Shown piece after piece: positions 1 through 7,576 of a stretch of 64,000 bases of DNA. The stretch lies in contig NZ_JASNNW010000004.1 of assembly GCF_030165005.1 (NCBI RefSeq), positions 1-64,000 on the forward strand. Reading direction: 5' to 3'. A model generated the notes under the pieces. The model did no database searches and was not told the DNA's origin. It worked only from the letters and a program-made list of their open reading frames with translations. The position numbers were made by a program, and so were the translations under genes. Source of the DNA: Blastococcus capsensis. GTDB lineage: Bacteria > Actinomycetota > Actinomycetes > Mycobacteriales > Geodermatophilaceae. The number at the start of each line of letters is the position of its first letter. Within the stretch, counting starts at the first letter, position 1.

Positions 1-43
1 CGAACACGACACTTCCGGCCGGACCCGGAAGGCGTCGTAGCCT

Positions 44-94
44 GGAACCGGTCGTCCGGGCGCCGTCGGGGAAGCGGCGCCCGGACGACCTTCC
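44..94. terminator. Strong hairpin downstream of accD6
   Basis: A perfect 16-bp inverted repeat (arms 50-65 and 75-90, 9-nt loop) is extended by GGAA/TTCC pairs at 44-47 and 91-94, with a two-base bulge on the left. It lies about 145 bp beyond the accD6 stop. There is no U-tract, which is usual for high-GC terminators. It could end transcription from either side. The rest of 1-238 shows no gene. Confidence 0.6.
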
Positions 95-238
95 ACGTTT
101 CCGGGAGCGTGATGGCCCGCGCCGACGACGTCCCCGAGGCGGTCATTCCGCAGCCCGGGATGTCCGCCTCCGGGACATCGTTGAGAGGCGGCCCCGGCCG
201 GCGGGAGGCCCAGTGATCGGCGGCCGCGCCCGCCCCTC

Positions 239-1651
239 TCAGAGCGGGATGTTGCCGTGCGCCCCGCGACCGAGCGGCGCCGAGGCGAGCGCCTCCACCA
301 GCCGCTGGCGGGTCCGCGACGGCTCGACCACCTCGTCGACGACGCCGATCTGCAGCGCCCGGTTCACCCCGCCGGCGATCCGCTCGTGCTCCTCGGCCAG
401 CTGGGCGTGCAGCGCTTCCCGCTCACCGGGCGGTGCGGCGGCCAGCTTCTTCCGGTGCAGGATGCCCACGGCGGCCTTCGCGCCCATGACGGCGACCTCG
501 GCTCCGGGCCAGGCGAAGACCGCGGTGGCGCCCAGGGACCGGGAGTTCATCGCGATGTAGGCGCCGCCGTAGGACTTGCGCGTCACCAGCGTCACGCGGG
601 GGACGACCGCCTCGGCGAAAGCGTGCAGCAGCTTGGCCCCACGCCGGACGACGCCGTCCCACTCCTGGCCGACGCCGGGCAGGTAGCCGGGCACGTCGAC
701 CAGCACCAGCAGCGGAACCCCGAACGCGTCGCACATCCGCACGAACCGGGCCGCCTTCTCCGCCGACGCGGAGTCCAGGCAGCCGCCCAGCCGCAGGGGG
801 TTGTTGGCGATGACCCCCACGGTGCGCCCCGCCAGCCGGCCGAGGGTCGTGACGACGTTCGGTGCGAACCGCGGGTGCAGCTCCAGGCCCGGCCCGTCGA
901 GCATCGCCGACACCAGCGGCTTCACGTCGTAGGCACGGTTGGTCTGCTCCGGCAGGAAGGACGCCAGCTCGGTGGCGGAGTCCTCGCCGGTGGGGGCGAA
1001 AGTGCCCTGGGCGGCGAGCAGGTCGACGGCCAGCCGGGCCGTCTCGAGCGCGGCGGGCTCGGAGTCGGTGACCACGTGCACCACGCCGCTGCGCCGGCCG
1101 TGGGTATCCGGGCCGCCGAGGCTCTCCATGTCGACGTTCTCCCCGGTGACCGAGCGGACCACCTCGGGACCGGTCACGAACACCCGGCCGGCCGGCCCCA
1201 TGATCACCAGGTCGGTGAGCGCCGGGCCGTACGCGGCGCCGCCCGCGGCCGGGCCGAGCACCACCGAGATCTGCGGGATCCGCCCCGAGGAGCGGACCAT
1301 CGCGGCGAACACCTCGCCGACGGCGTGCAGCGCGGTGACGCCCTCGGCCAGCCGCGCGCCGCCGGAGTGCCAGATGCCCACGACCGGCACCCGCTCGCGC
1401 AGCGCGGTGTCGATCGCGTCGACGATGTGCCGGCAACCGTCGACGCCCATGGCGCCGCCCATGACCGTCGCGTCGGTGCAGAAGGCGACGGCCGGGCTCC
1501 CCGAGACGGTGCCGCGGGCGGCCATGACCCCGGAGGTGTCCCGGGCCCCGAGCTGCTGCATCGTGTCCGTGTCGAAGAACCGGCGCAGCCGGTCCTCGGG
1601 GTCACGCGGGTCGTGGGTGGGCAGCGGGGGCGCGGCCTGGGCGGTCGTCAC
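239..1651 (-). CDS. accD6: Acyl-CoA carboxylase carboxyltransferase beta subunit (AccD6-like)
   Basis: 470 aa, the size of mycobacterial AccD6, which it resembles along its whole length from DPRDPEDRLRRFF at the start to the NIPL end. It carries both crotonase-like halves of a biotin-dependent carboxyltransferase. The N half has the GGARLAEGV and GPAAGGAAYGPALTD oxyanion segments. The C half has DVPGYLPG and KSYGGAYIAMNS. The expected role is transfer of carboxylate from biotinylated BCCP to acetyl- or propionyl-CoA, giving malonyl- or methylmalonyl-CoA for the FAS II genes upstream. The GTG start at 1651 is chosen because it lies 44 bp after the fabF stop with GAGGAG just upstream and gives the family N-terminus. 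It is the last gene of the operon. The alpha (biotin-carrying) subunit is not in the window. Confidence 0.93.
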   Translation of the reverse strand: MTTAQAAPPLPTHDPRDPEDRLRRFFDTDTMQQLGARDTSGVMAARGTVSGSPAVAFCTDATVMGGAMGVDGCRHIVDAIDTALRERVPVVGIWHSGGARLAEGVTALHAVGEVFAAMVRSSGRIPQISVVLGPAAGGAAYGPALTDLVIMGPAGRVFVTGPEVVRSVTGENVDMESLGGPDTHGRRSGVVHVVTDSEPAALETARLAVDLLAAQGTFAPTGEDSATELASFLPEQTNRAYDVKPLVSAMLDGPGLELHPRFAPNVVTTLGRLAGRTVGVIANNPLRLGGCLDSASAEKAARFVRMCDAFGVPLLVLVDVPGYLPGVGQEWDGVVRRGAKLLHAFAEAVVPRVTLVTRKSYGGAYIAMNSRSLGATAVFAWPGAEVAVMGAKAAVGILHRKKLAAAPPGEREALHAQLAEEHERIAGGVNRALQIGVVDEVVEPSRTRQRLVEALASAPLGRGAHGNIPL

Positions 1652-1695
1652 GGCGTCTCCTCGGGAAGCGGGCCAGGGGCCACGGGGTGGGGCGC

Positions 1696-2937
1696 TCAGG
1701 CGGTCGTGAAGACCAGCGCGATGTTGTGCCCGCCGAAGCCGAAGGAGTCGTTGACCGCCGCGCTCAGCGTGGTCCGGCGCGGCTCGTGCCGGACGATGTC
1801 CAGCGCCTGGACGGCGGCGTCGTCGTCGGGGTCGTCCAGATTGGCCGTCGCCGGGACGATCTGCTCGCGCAGCGCCAGGATGGCGAACACCGACTCCAGG
1901 GCACCGGCCGCGCCGAGCAGGTGGCCGGTCTGGCTCTTGGTGGCGCTGACCAGCACGTGCTCGCCCAGCGAGGAGCGGATCGCCGCGGCCTCGGCGGTGT
2001 CGCCGACCGGGGTCGACGTCGCGTGCGCGTTGACGTGCCCGATGTCGGCAGGGGAGAGCCCGGCGTCGCGCAGTGCGGCCGTGATCGCCCGGCCGGCGCC
2101 CTCGCCCTCCGGGTGCGGGGCGACGAGATCGTAGCCGTCGGCGCTGGCGCCGGCTCCGGCCAGCTTCGCATGCACGCGGGCGCCCCGGGCGGCGGCGGAG
2201 TCGGCCCGCTCGAGCACCAGCGCGGCCGCGCCCTCGCCGAGCACGAAGCCGTCGCGGGCCTTGTCGAACGGGCGGGACGCGCGCTCGGGCTCGTCGTTGC
2301 GGGTGGACATCGCCCGCATGGCGGCGAACCCGGCCATCGGCAGCGGGTGGACGCAGGCCTCCGCGCCGCCGACCAGGACGATGTCGGCCCGATCGAAGCG
2401 CAGCAGGTCCAGGCCCCAGCGGATGGCCTCGGCGCCGGAGGCGCAGGCGCTGACCGGTGCGTGCACGCCGCCCTTGGCGCCGACGGCCAGCCCGACGGCG
2501 GCGGCCGGGCCGTTGGGCATGAGCATCGGGATGGTGAAGGGCGAGACCCGCTTGGGGCCCTTCGCCTCCAGGACGTCGTCCTGCCCCAGCAGGGTCAGCG
2601 CGCCACCGATGCCGGTGCCGAAGACGACGGCGATCCGCTCGGGGGCCACGCCGGAGTCCGCGGCGCCGGACCCGGCCCAGGCCTGCTCGGCGGCGATGAC
2701 GGCCACCTGCTGGCTCCGGTCGAGCCGGCGGGCGCGCACCCGGTCGATCTGCTCGGCCGGGTCGGCGGCGAGGCGGGCGACGAGCTGGGCCGGGAACTCC
2801 TGCGCCCACTCGTCGGTGATCCGGCTGACGCCCGAGCGCCCGGCGAGCAAGGCGTCCCAGGTGCTGGCCACGTCGCCGCCGAGCGGCGTGGTGGCACCCA
2901 GGCCGGTGACGACGACGTCGGTGGTGGACGGGCTCAT
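1696..2937 (-). CDS. fabF: 3-oxoacyl-ACP synthase II (FabF/KasA type)
   Basis: 413 aa thiolase-fold condensing enzyme that elongates acyl-ACP with malonyl-ACP in FAS II. The active-site cysteine is in SACASGAEAI. The two catalytic histidines are in NAHATSTPVGD and SQTGHLLGAAG, and the C-terminal NSFGFGGHN motif is present. The ATG at 2937 gives the standard start MSPSTTDVVVTGLG. Translation further upstream would run through the intergenic hairpin. There is only one fabF copy, unlike the kasA-kasB pair of mycobacteria. Its neighbours acpP and accD6 make the FAS II assignment firm. Confidence 0.94.
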   Translation of the reverse strand: MSPSTTDVVVTGLGATTPLGGDVASTWDALLAGRSGVSRITDEWAQEFPAQLVARLAADPAEQIDRVRARRLDRSQQVAVIAAEQAWAGSGAADSGVAPERIAVVFGTGIGGALTLLGQDDVLEAKGPKRVSPFTIPMLMPNGPAAAVGLAVGAKGGVHAPVSACASGAEAIRWGLDLLRFDRADIVLVGGAEACVHPLPMAGFAAMRAMSTRNDEPERASRPFDKARDGFVLGEGAAALVLERADSAAARGARVHAKLAGAGASADGYDLVAPHPEGEGAGRAITAALRDAGLSPADIGHVNAHATSTPVGDTAEAAAIRSSLGEHVLVSATKSQTGHLLGAAGALESVFAILALREQIVPATANLDDPDDDAAVQALDIVRHEPRRTTLSAAVNDSFGFGGHNIALVFTTA

Positions 2938-2996
2938 GGGATCTCCTCGTGCGGGACGACGGCCGGGGAGGCCGGATCGGGGGGGAGGGCTTTCCC

Positions 2997-3038
2997 CCGG
3001 TGTGGGAGCGCGGCGCAGCCGCTCCGCTCCCACACCGG
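2997..3038. terminator. 14-bp perfect hairpin between acpP and fabF
   Basis: The inverted repeat CCGGTGTGGGAGCG (2997-3010) pairs exactly with 3025-3038 across a 14-nt loop. It sits in the 112-bp gap between acpP and fabF, inside an otherwise tight operon. A partial terminator or a processing and stability element would let acpP accumulate over fabF. That role is inferred; only the dyad is visible. Confidence 0.6.
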
Positions 3039-3049
3039 AGGTGCGAGGG

Positions 3050-3295
3050 TCAGCCCTGGTTCTTCTCGATGAAGCTCATCGCGTCGCCGACCGTCTTGAT
3101 GTTGGCGAGCTGGTCGTCGGGGATGGCGACGCCGAACTTGTCCTCGACGGCGGTGGCGATCTCGACCATCGACAGCGAGTCGACGTCGAGGTCCTCGGTG
3201 AAGGACTTCTCCGGGGTGGCGTCGGCGGGGGACACCCCGGCGACCTCCTCCAGGATCTCGGCCAGACCGGACTGGATCTCCTGGGTGCTGCTCAC
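3050..3295 (-). CDS. acpP: Acyl carrier protein
   Basis: 81 aa, acidic, the usual ACP length. The phosphopantetheine attachment serine is in DLDVDSLSMVE at about residue 40, and the four-helix pattern extends to SFIEKNQG. It carries growing acyl chains between FabD, FabH and FabF. The ATG at 3295 has GAGAGAGGACCC upstream. The gene lies between fabH and fabF, as in Streptomyces. A copy of the dispersed dyad repeat lies between fabH and this gene, and a strong hairpin follows it, so its mRNA segment is flanked by structure on both sides. Confidence 0.95.
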   Translation of the reverse strand: MSSTQEIQSGLAEILEEVAGVSPADATPEKSFTEDLDVDSLSMVEIATAVEDKFGVAIPDDQLANIKTVGDAMSFIEKNQG

Positions 3296-3327
3296 GCGAC
3301 GGGTCCTCTCTCTCGGATGGGGCGGTA

Positions 3328-3388
3328 GAAGGACCCCGTCCTGCCCACCACTCGCAAGCTCGTGGCGGTGCCCTGGACGGGGCCGTTC
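3328..3388. repeat. Dispersed dyad repeat, copy A (fabH-acpP gap)
   Basis: 61-bp element with outer arms GGACCCCGTCC and GGACGGGGCC and inner arms CCACCACTCG and CGTGGCGG around the central CGCAAGCTCG. The same design recurs at 7581-7645, 12660-12874, 25854-25912 and 57175-57288. It lies in the fab mRNA between the fabH stop and the acpP start. Confidence 0.7.
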
Positions 3389-3428
3389 GTCGTCCGGGAC
3401 TGGGTGTCCCGGGGATCTGGGGCGGCGC

Positions 3429-4397
3429 TCACGGCAGGACGACGACTTGGCCGGCGAAGGTCAGGCCCGCTCCGTACCCGAGCAGCAGGGCGACGTCCCC
3501 GCTCTTGGACTCGCCGCTCTCCTGCAGGGCCGAGAGCGCCAGCGGCACCGAGGCCGAGGACGTGTTGCCGGAGCGGACGATGTCGCGGGCGATGACCGTG
3601 CGCTCGGGCAGCTTCAGCCGCTTGGCCATGAGCTCGATGATCCGCAGGTTCGCCTGGTGCGGCGCGAACACGTCGATGTCGTCGGGCCCGACGCCGGCGC
3701 GGCGCATGGCCTCCACCAGGGTGTCGGTGAGCTTGGTGGTGGCCCAGCGGTACACCGCCTGGCCGGCCATGCTCATGCCCGTCTCGTCCGGGGGGATGGC
3801 GATCGCCTCGTGCAGGTCGCCGTCGCTGCCCCACACGGCCGGGCCGATGGCCGGCTCGTCGGAGGCGCTGACGACCGCCGCCCCCGCGCCGTCGGCGAAG
3901 ATGACCGCCGTCGCCCGGTCGTCGAGGTTGGTGTAGTCGGTGAGCCGCTCGCCACCGATGACCAGGGCGTTGCGCGCCGTGCCGCTGCGGATGGCGTCGG
4001 CGGCCGCGCTGAGCGCGTAGCACCAGCCGGCGCAGCCGGCGTTGAGGTCGAAGGCGCCGGGGCGGGGCACGCCGAGCTGGTAGGCGATCCGGGGCGCGAG
4101 ACCGGGGATCGCCTTCGGCGGGCTCGTGGTCGCGAGCAGGACGAGGTCGATGTCGCCGGCGTCGAGTCCGCTGGCCGCCAGCGCCTTGCCGCCGGCGGCG
4201 ACGGACATCTCCACGAGCGTCTCGTCGGGTTCGGCCCAGCGCCGTTCGGCGATGCCCACCCGGCTCTGGACCCACTCGTCGTTGGTGTCCATCCGCTGGG
4301 CGAGGTCGTGGTTGGTCACCCGGCGGCGGGGGCGGTAGCTCCCGAAGCCGAGGATGCGGGCACCGGGGGCGCCGGCCGGTAGCTGGAGTCGGGTCAC
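3429..4397 (-). CDS. fabH: 3-oxoacyl-ACP synthase III (beta-ketoacyl-ACP synthase III)
   Basis: 322 aa initiating condensing enzyme that joins acyl-CoA primers to malonyl-ACP. The catalytic cysteine is in NAGCAGWCYAL at about residue 110. The His and Asn of the triad are in APHQANLRI and SGNTSSAS. The GTG start at 4397 overlaps the fabD stop (GTGA), indicating translational coupling, and gives the family N-terminus ARILGFGSYRP. In branched-chain-fatty-acid actinobacteria FabH uses isobutyryl- or anteiso-CoA primers. Substrate choice cannot be read here. Confidence 0.94.
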   Translation of the reverse strand: MTRLQLPAGAPGARILGFGSYRPRRRVTNHDLAQRMDTNDEWVQSRVGIAERRWAEPDETLVEMSVAAGGKALAASGLDAGDIDLVLLATTSPPKAIPGLAPRIAYQLGVPRPGAFDLNAGCAGWCYALSAAADAIRSGTARNALVIGGERLTDYTNLDDRATAVIFADGAGAAVVSASDEPAIGPAVWGSDGDLHEAIAIPPDETGMSMAGQAVYRWATTKLTDTLVEAMRRAGVGPDDIDVFAPHQANLRIIELMAKRLKLPERTVIARDIVRSGNTSSASVPLALSALQESGESKSGDVALLLGYGAGLTFAGQVVVLP

Positions 4398-5602
4398 GCG
4401 GTCACCTCCGGGTAGAGCCGGGCGATCGGGTCGCCGGCGTCGACGAGGTCGCCCTCGTGCACCAGCCATTCGGCCAGCACACCGTCGTAGGCGGCGGAGA
4501 CGTTGAGCTCTTCCCGCCGGCCGCGGATGCACCCCAGCGGCGTGCCCGCAGGCAGGCGCGTGCCCTCGGCGACCTCGGCGGGGCTGACGGTGCCGCGGGC
4601 GGGGGCGACGACCATCCGCCAGTCGGGGAAGTACTCGGCCTCGGCGCGGCCGCGCTCGGCCTCGATGAGCGCCCGGGCGTGGTCGAGGTCCGCCGGGCTG
4701 CTGACGGCGAGCACCTCGATCCCCGCGCCCTTCCACTCGCGCTTGGCCAGCCCCGCCAGCGCCCCGGCGGGCGGCAGCTCGATCACGGCGGTGACACCGA
4801 GCTCGCGCATGGTGGCCAGGCAGGAGTCGAAGCGCACCGGGCTGGTGACCTGGCTGACCAGGCGGGCCAGCGCCTCGCGGCCGGAGTCGACGGCGGCGCC
4901 GTCGGCGTTGGAGAGCAGCAGCCGGCTCGGGTCGGCCGGACGCACCCCGCCGACCAGACTTTCGAGCTCCTCGCGCGCCGGGGCCATGTACTCGGTGTGG
5001 AAGGCGCCGGCGACCGGCAGCGGCATGACGCGGGCCTTGGTCGGCGGGTCGGCCTTGAGCGCGTCGAGCCCGTCGAGCGGGCCGGCGGCCACGATCTGGC
5101 CTGCCCCGTTCATGTTCGCCGGGGTCAGCCCGTGCCGGCCTATCGCCTCGAGGACCTCGTCGGGGTCGCCGCCCAGGACGGCGGACATCCCGGTGGGTGT
5201 GCGGGCGCACGCGGCGGCCATGGCCCGCCCGCGGACGGCGGTGAGCGCGATCGCCGCCTCGACGGACAGCACGCCGGCCAGCGCGGCGGCGGTGAGCTCA
5301 CCGACGCTGTGCCCGGTGATGACGACGTCGCGACCGGTGTGCGGCGTGTGGGTGACCGTCCCGGGGAGGCCGCCCAGCTCACGGGCGACGAAGATGCTCA
5401 TCGCGACGACGAGCGGCTGGGTGACGGCGGTGTCCTTGATCGCCTCGGCGTCACCGGTGGTGCCCAGGGTCAGCAGGTCCGCGCCGGCGATGGCCCCGGC
5501 CCAGCGGAAGAACGGCTCCGCTCCCGGCAGGTCGAGCCAGTCGGTGAGCATCCCGGGCTTCTGGGCCCCCTGACCAGGGGCGAGGACGGCGAGCACCTCC
5601 AC
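4394..5602 (-). CDS. fabD: Malonyl-CoA:ACP transacylase with C-terminal biotinyl/lipoyl-like domain
   Basis: 402 aa from the GTG at 5602. Residues 1 to about 310 are a standard FabD: APGQGAQKPGM at the start, the nucleophile in GHSVGE, and an arginine and histidine (AFHTEYM) in their usual places. It loads malonyl groups onto ACP. The last 75 or so residues are an extra domain that reads like a biotinyl/lipoyl hairpin (APARGTV, then VHEGDLVDAGDPIARL), but the MKM turn is replaced by GRREELN, so the acceptor lysine is absent. FabD is usually about 300-320 aa. The start is uncertain: no good ribosome site precedes 5602, and a GTG at 5689 would add 29 residues overlapping the operator at 5664-5680. 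Confidence 0.9.
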   Translation of the reverse strand: MEVLAVLAPGQGAQKPGMLTDWLDLPGAEPFFRWAGAIAGADLLTLGTTGDAEAIKDTAVTQPLVVAMSIFVARELGGLPGTVTHTPHTGRDVVITGHSVGELTAAALAGVLSVEAAIALTAVRGRAMAAACARTPTGMSAVLGGDPDEVLEAIGRHGLTPANMNGAGQIVAAGPLDGLDALKADPPTKARVMPLPVAGAFHTEYMAPAREELESLVGGVRPADPSRLLLSNADGAAVDSGREALARLVSQVTSPVRFDSCLATMRELGVTAVIELPPAGALAGLAKREWKGAGIEVLAVSSPADLDHARALIEAERGRAEAEYFPDWRMVVAPARGTVSPAEVAEGTRLPAGTPLGCIRGRREELNVSAAYDGVLAEWLVHEGDLVDAGDPIARLYPEVTA

Positions 5603-5663
5603 ACCGTGCCAGTGATCACCGCGGCGCGCGGCAGGATCGAGTACGAAAGGACACCGTTGATCT

Positions 5664-5680
5664 TTGTAGGATTCCTCCAA
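5664..5680. promoter_or_regulatory. Palindromic operator upstream of fabD (candidate FasR site)
   Basis: TTGTAGGA-T-TCCTCCAA is a 17-bp inverted repeat with one mismatch, AT-rich against its surroundings. It is 62-78 bp upstream of the likely fabD start and about 77 bp downstream of the stop of the adjacent regulator gene. In Streptomyces coelicolor FasR, encoded in the same position, activates fabD from a site in this intergenic region. Equating this dyad with that site is inference. Confidence 0.6.
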
Positions 5681-5756
5681 CACGCGCACGCGTTCGGCGT
5701 CGTCACCGATCGCTCAGTGGTGGGAACCGCACGCCTGACGCCCCTCGGCGACGGGC

Positions 5757-6935
5757 TCAGTGCCAGAGCGACCGGTCGCGGTCCAGGGCCGCCAGGACGA
5801 GCGCGACCTGCAGGGTCCAGCTGCCGCGGGGGTCGGTCGCCGAGAGGCCGGTCAGCTCGGCGGCGCGCTTGAGCCGGTACCGGACCGTGTTGGGGTGCAC
5901 GAAGATCGCCCGCGCGCTGGCCTCCAGGTTGCCGCCGCTGTTGAGCACCGCCCGGACGGTCTCCAGCACACCGCCGCCGGCCGAGCGCAGCGGCGCGGCC
6001 ACCCGCTCCTGCAGCGCCGCCCGGGCCAGCGGGTCGCCGTCGAGCGCGCGTTCGGCGAGCAGCGCGTCCGCGGCGACCGGGCGGGGGGCCTCGGGCCAGG
6101 CGCGCGCCGCCCGCAGCCCGGCGAGCGCCGCCGCCGCCGAGACCGCGGCCCGGCCCAGCCCGTCCACGACCGGGCCGGTGACCACCGGGCCGTCGCCGAA
6201 CTCGTCGCTGATCCGTTCCGCCACGGTCTCGAGGTCGCCGGTGCCGCCCAGCACCACGACCAGCTGCTCGGCGTGCACGCCGACCAGGATGTCGCAGCGC
6301 AGGCTCCGCGCGGCGCGGCGCACGGCGCCGTGCGGGTCGGCGAGCCCGGACGGGGTCGCCCCGACGACCACGAGGGCGAACGTGCCGGCCGCCCAGCCGA
6401 GCGCCGCCGCCCGGCCGGAGAGCTCGTCGGACCGTTCGCCACGCACCAGGGCGTCGACGACGAGCGCCTCCAGGCGCGCGTCCCAGGCCCCCCGGCTCTC
6501 GGCGAAGCTGGCGTAGACGTGCGCCGTGGCGAAGGCGACCTCCCGGCTGAACTGGAGGACCGCCAGCCGCAGGTCCTCCTCGTCCCCGGGCGCGGCCACG
6601 GAGGCGACGCGCTCCTCGACCACCTCGACGGTGACCTTGATCAGGTCCACCGTCTGCTTGAGCGCCACCGCCCGGACGAGCTCCCGGGGGGCCGCGCCGA
6701 ACACCTCCCCGGTGAGCCGGGGCGGACGGCCGGGGCTGCGGCACCAGTCGACCAGGGAGGCGATACCGGCCTGCGCCACGAGCGTCACCCACGATCGCTG
6801 GTCGGCCGGCATGGCCCGGAACCAGGACAGGTCCTCGTCCATCCGGGCGACGGCCTGGGTGGCCAACGACCCGGACGCGCGCTCCAGCCGCCGGAGCGTG
6901 GCATCGCTCGGCGGGCGGTTGGTCACCCGGCTCAC
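5757..6935 (-). CDS. fasR: PucR/CdaR-type transcriptional activator of the fab operon (FasR-like)
   Basis: 392 aa. The C-terminal about 60 residues form the PucR helix-turn-helix (GGNLEASARAIFVHPNTVRYRLKR split across the two helices). The middle carries a GGDEF-like/ligand module (ILVGVHAEQLVVVLGG). The N-terminus has a helical segment common to SCO2386 and Rv2242 relatives. It lies directly upstream of fabD on the same strand, the position of FasR in Streptomyces, where it activates fabD-fabH-acpP-fabF. The GTG at 6935 is used; a GTG at 6926 is also possible. Divergent transcription begins 41 bp away. This is distinct from the TetR-type FasR of mycobacteria. Confidence 0.85.
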   Translation of the reverse strand: MSRVTNRPPSDATLRRLERASGSLATQAVARMDEDLSWFRAMPADQRSWVTLVAQAGIASLVDWCRSPGRPPRLTGEVFGAAPRELVRAVALKQTVDLIKVTVEVVEERVASVAAPGDEEDLRLAVLQFSREVAFATAHVYASFAESRGAWDARLEALVVDALVRGERSDELSGRAAALGWAAGTFALVVVGATPSGLADPHGAVRRAARSLRCDILVGVHAEQLVVVLGGTGDLETVAERISDEFGDGPVVTGPVVDGLGRAAVSAAAALAGLRAARAWPEAPRPVAADALLAERALDGDPLARAALQERVAAPLRSAGGGVLETVRAVLNSGGNLEASARAIFVHPNTVRYRLKRAAELTGLSATDPRGSWTLQVALVLAALDRDRSLWH

Positions 6936-6976
6936 CCGGTCAGCGTGTCACGTCGGCCGAGCTCGGGAAGAGTGGA

Positions 6977-7576
6977 GTGGTGAACGTTCCCCCGGTCGGC
7001 GCCCTCGGGACCACCCCGGTGACCGGTCTGGAGTCCCGGGTCGTCCTCGCCCCCGACGACGGCTCCCTCGGCCCGCTGCTGCGGATCGCCGACGACCGGC
7101 TGGCCCCCGGGGCCGGCTACGGCCGGCACGAGCACCGCGCGGTCGACGTGGTCGCCGTCGTGCTCGCGGGGACGCTGACCCACCGGTGGGCGGCCGGGGC
7201 GCAGCTGACCACCGGCGACGTCGCGGTGCTGCGTGCGGGAGCGGGGCTGGCCCACGACGAGGTGGCCGGCAGCGAGGGTGCCTGGGTGCTGCAGTGCTAC
7301 CTGCGCAGCGCCGCACCGGCCGTCCCCGCGGCCCCGGCGGCCCACGTCGTCCACCGGGGGGCCGGTGGATGGGTGGACCTCGGCCGCGCGGACGCCCGCC
7401 TGTGGATCGGGCGCACCGAGGCGGGCGGTGAGCTGACGGCGCCCCCGGGGACGACGCTGGTCGCCGACGCCGGAGCGGTGCGCCGAGCCGACGGCGGGCG
7501 GGTGCGGCTGCAGGGACCGGGCCGCGTCCTGGTCTGGCAGCTCGACGTCGAGCGACCGGCCTGGGCAGAGTGGTGA
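6977..7576 (+). CDS. Pirin-like bicupin protein
   Basis: 199 aa. The first half is a cupin with the pirin/YhhW pattern: HEHRAVDVVAVVLAGTLTHR, a GDVAVLRAGAGLAHDE turn and metal-ligand histidines. The second half is a degenerate cupin ending in VLVWQLDVERP. Pirins are nuclear regulators in eukaryotes, and some bacterial ones are quercetinases. The substrate here is unknown. It is about 30-80 aa shorter than typical pirins. Two adjacent GTG codons (6977, 6980) are possible starts, with GGAAGAG upstream. It is divergent from fasR and overlaps the start of the peptidase gene that follows. Confidence 0.75.
   Translation: MVNVPPVGALGTTPVTGLESRVVLAPDDGSLGPLLRIADDRLAPGAGYGRHEHRAVDVVAVVLAGTLTHRWAAGAQLTTGDVAVLRAGAGLAHDEVAGSEGAWVLQCYLRSAAPAVPAAPAAHVVHRGAGGWVDLGRADARLWIGRTEAGGELTAPPGTTLVADAGAVRRADGGRVRLQGPGRVLVWQLDVERPAWAEW

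Noticed and set aside
1687-3072. Long plus-strand frames over accD6 and fabF (257-2134, 1687-3072)
   Set aside because: They mirror the codon pattern of the minus-strand fab genes, with glycine/arginine-rich translations and no ribosome sites.
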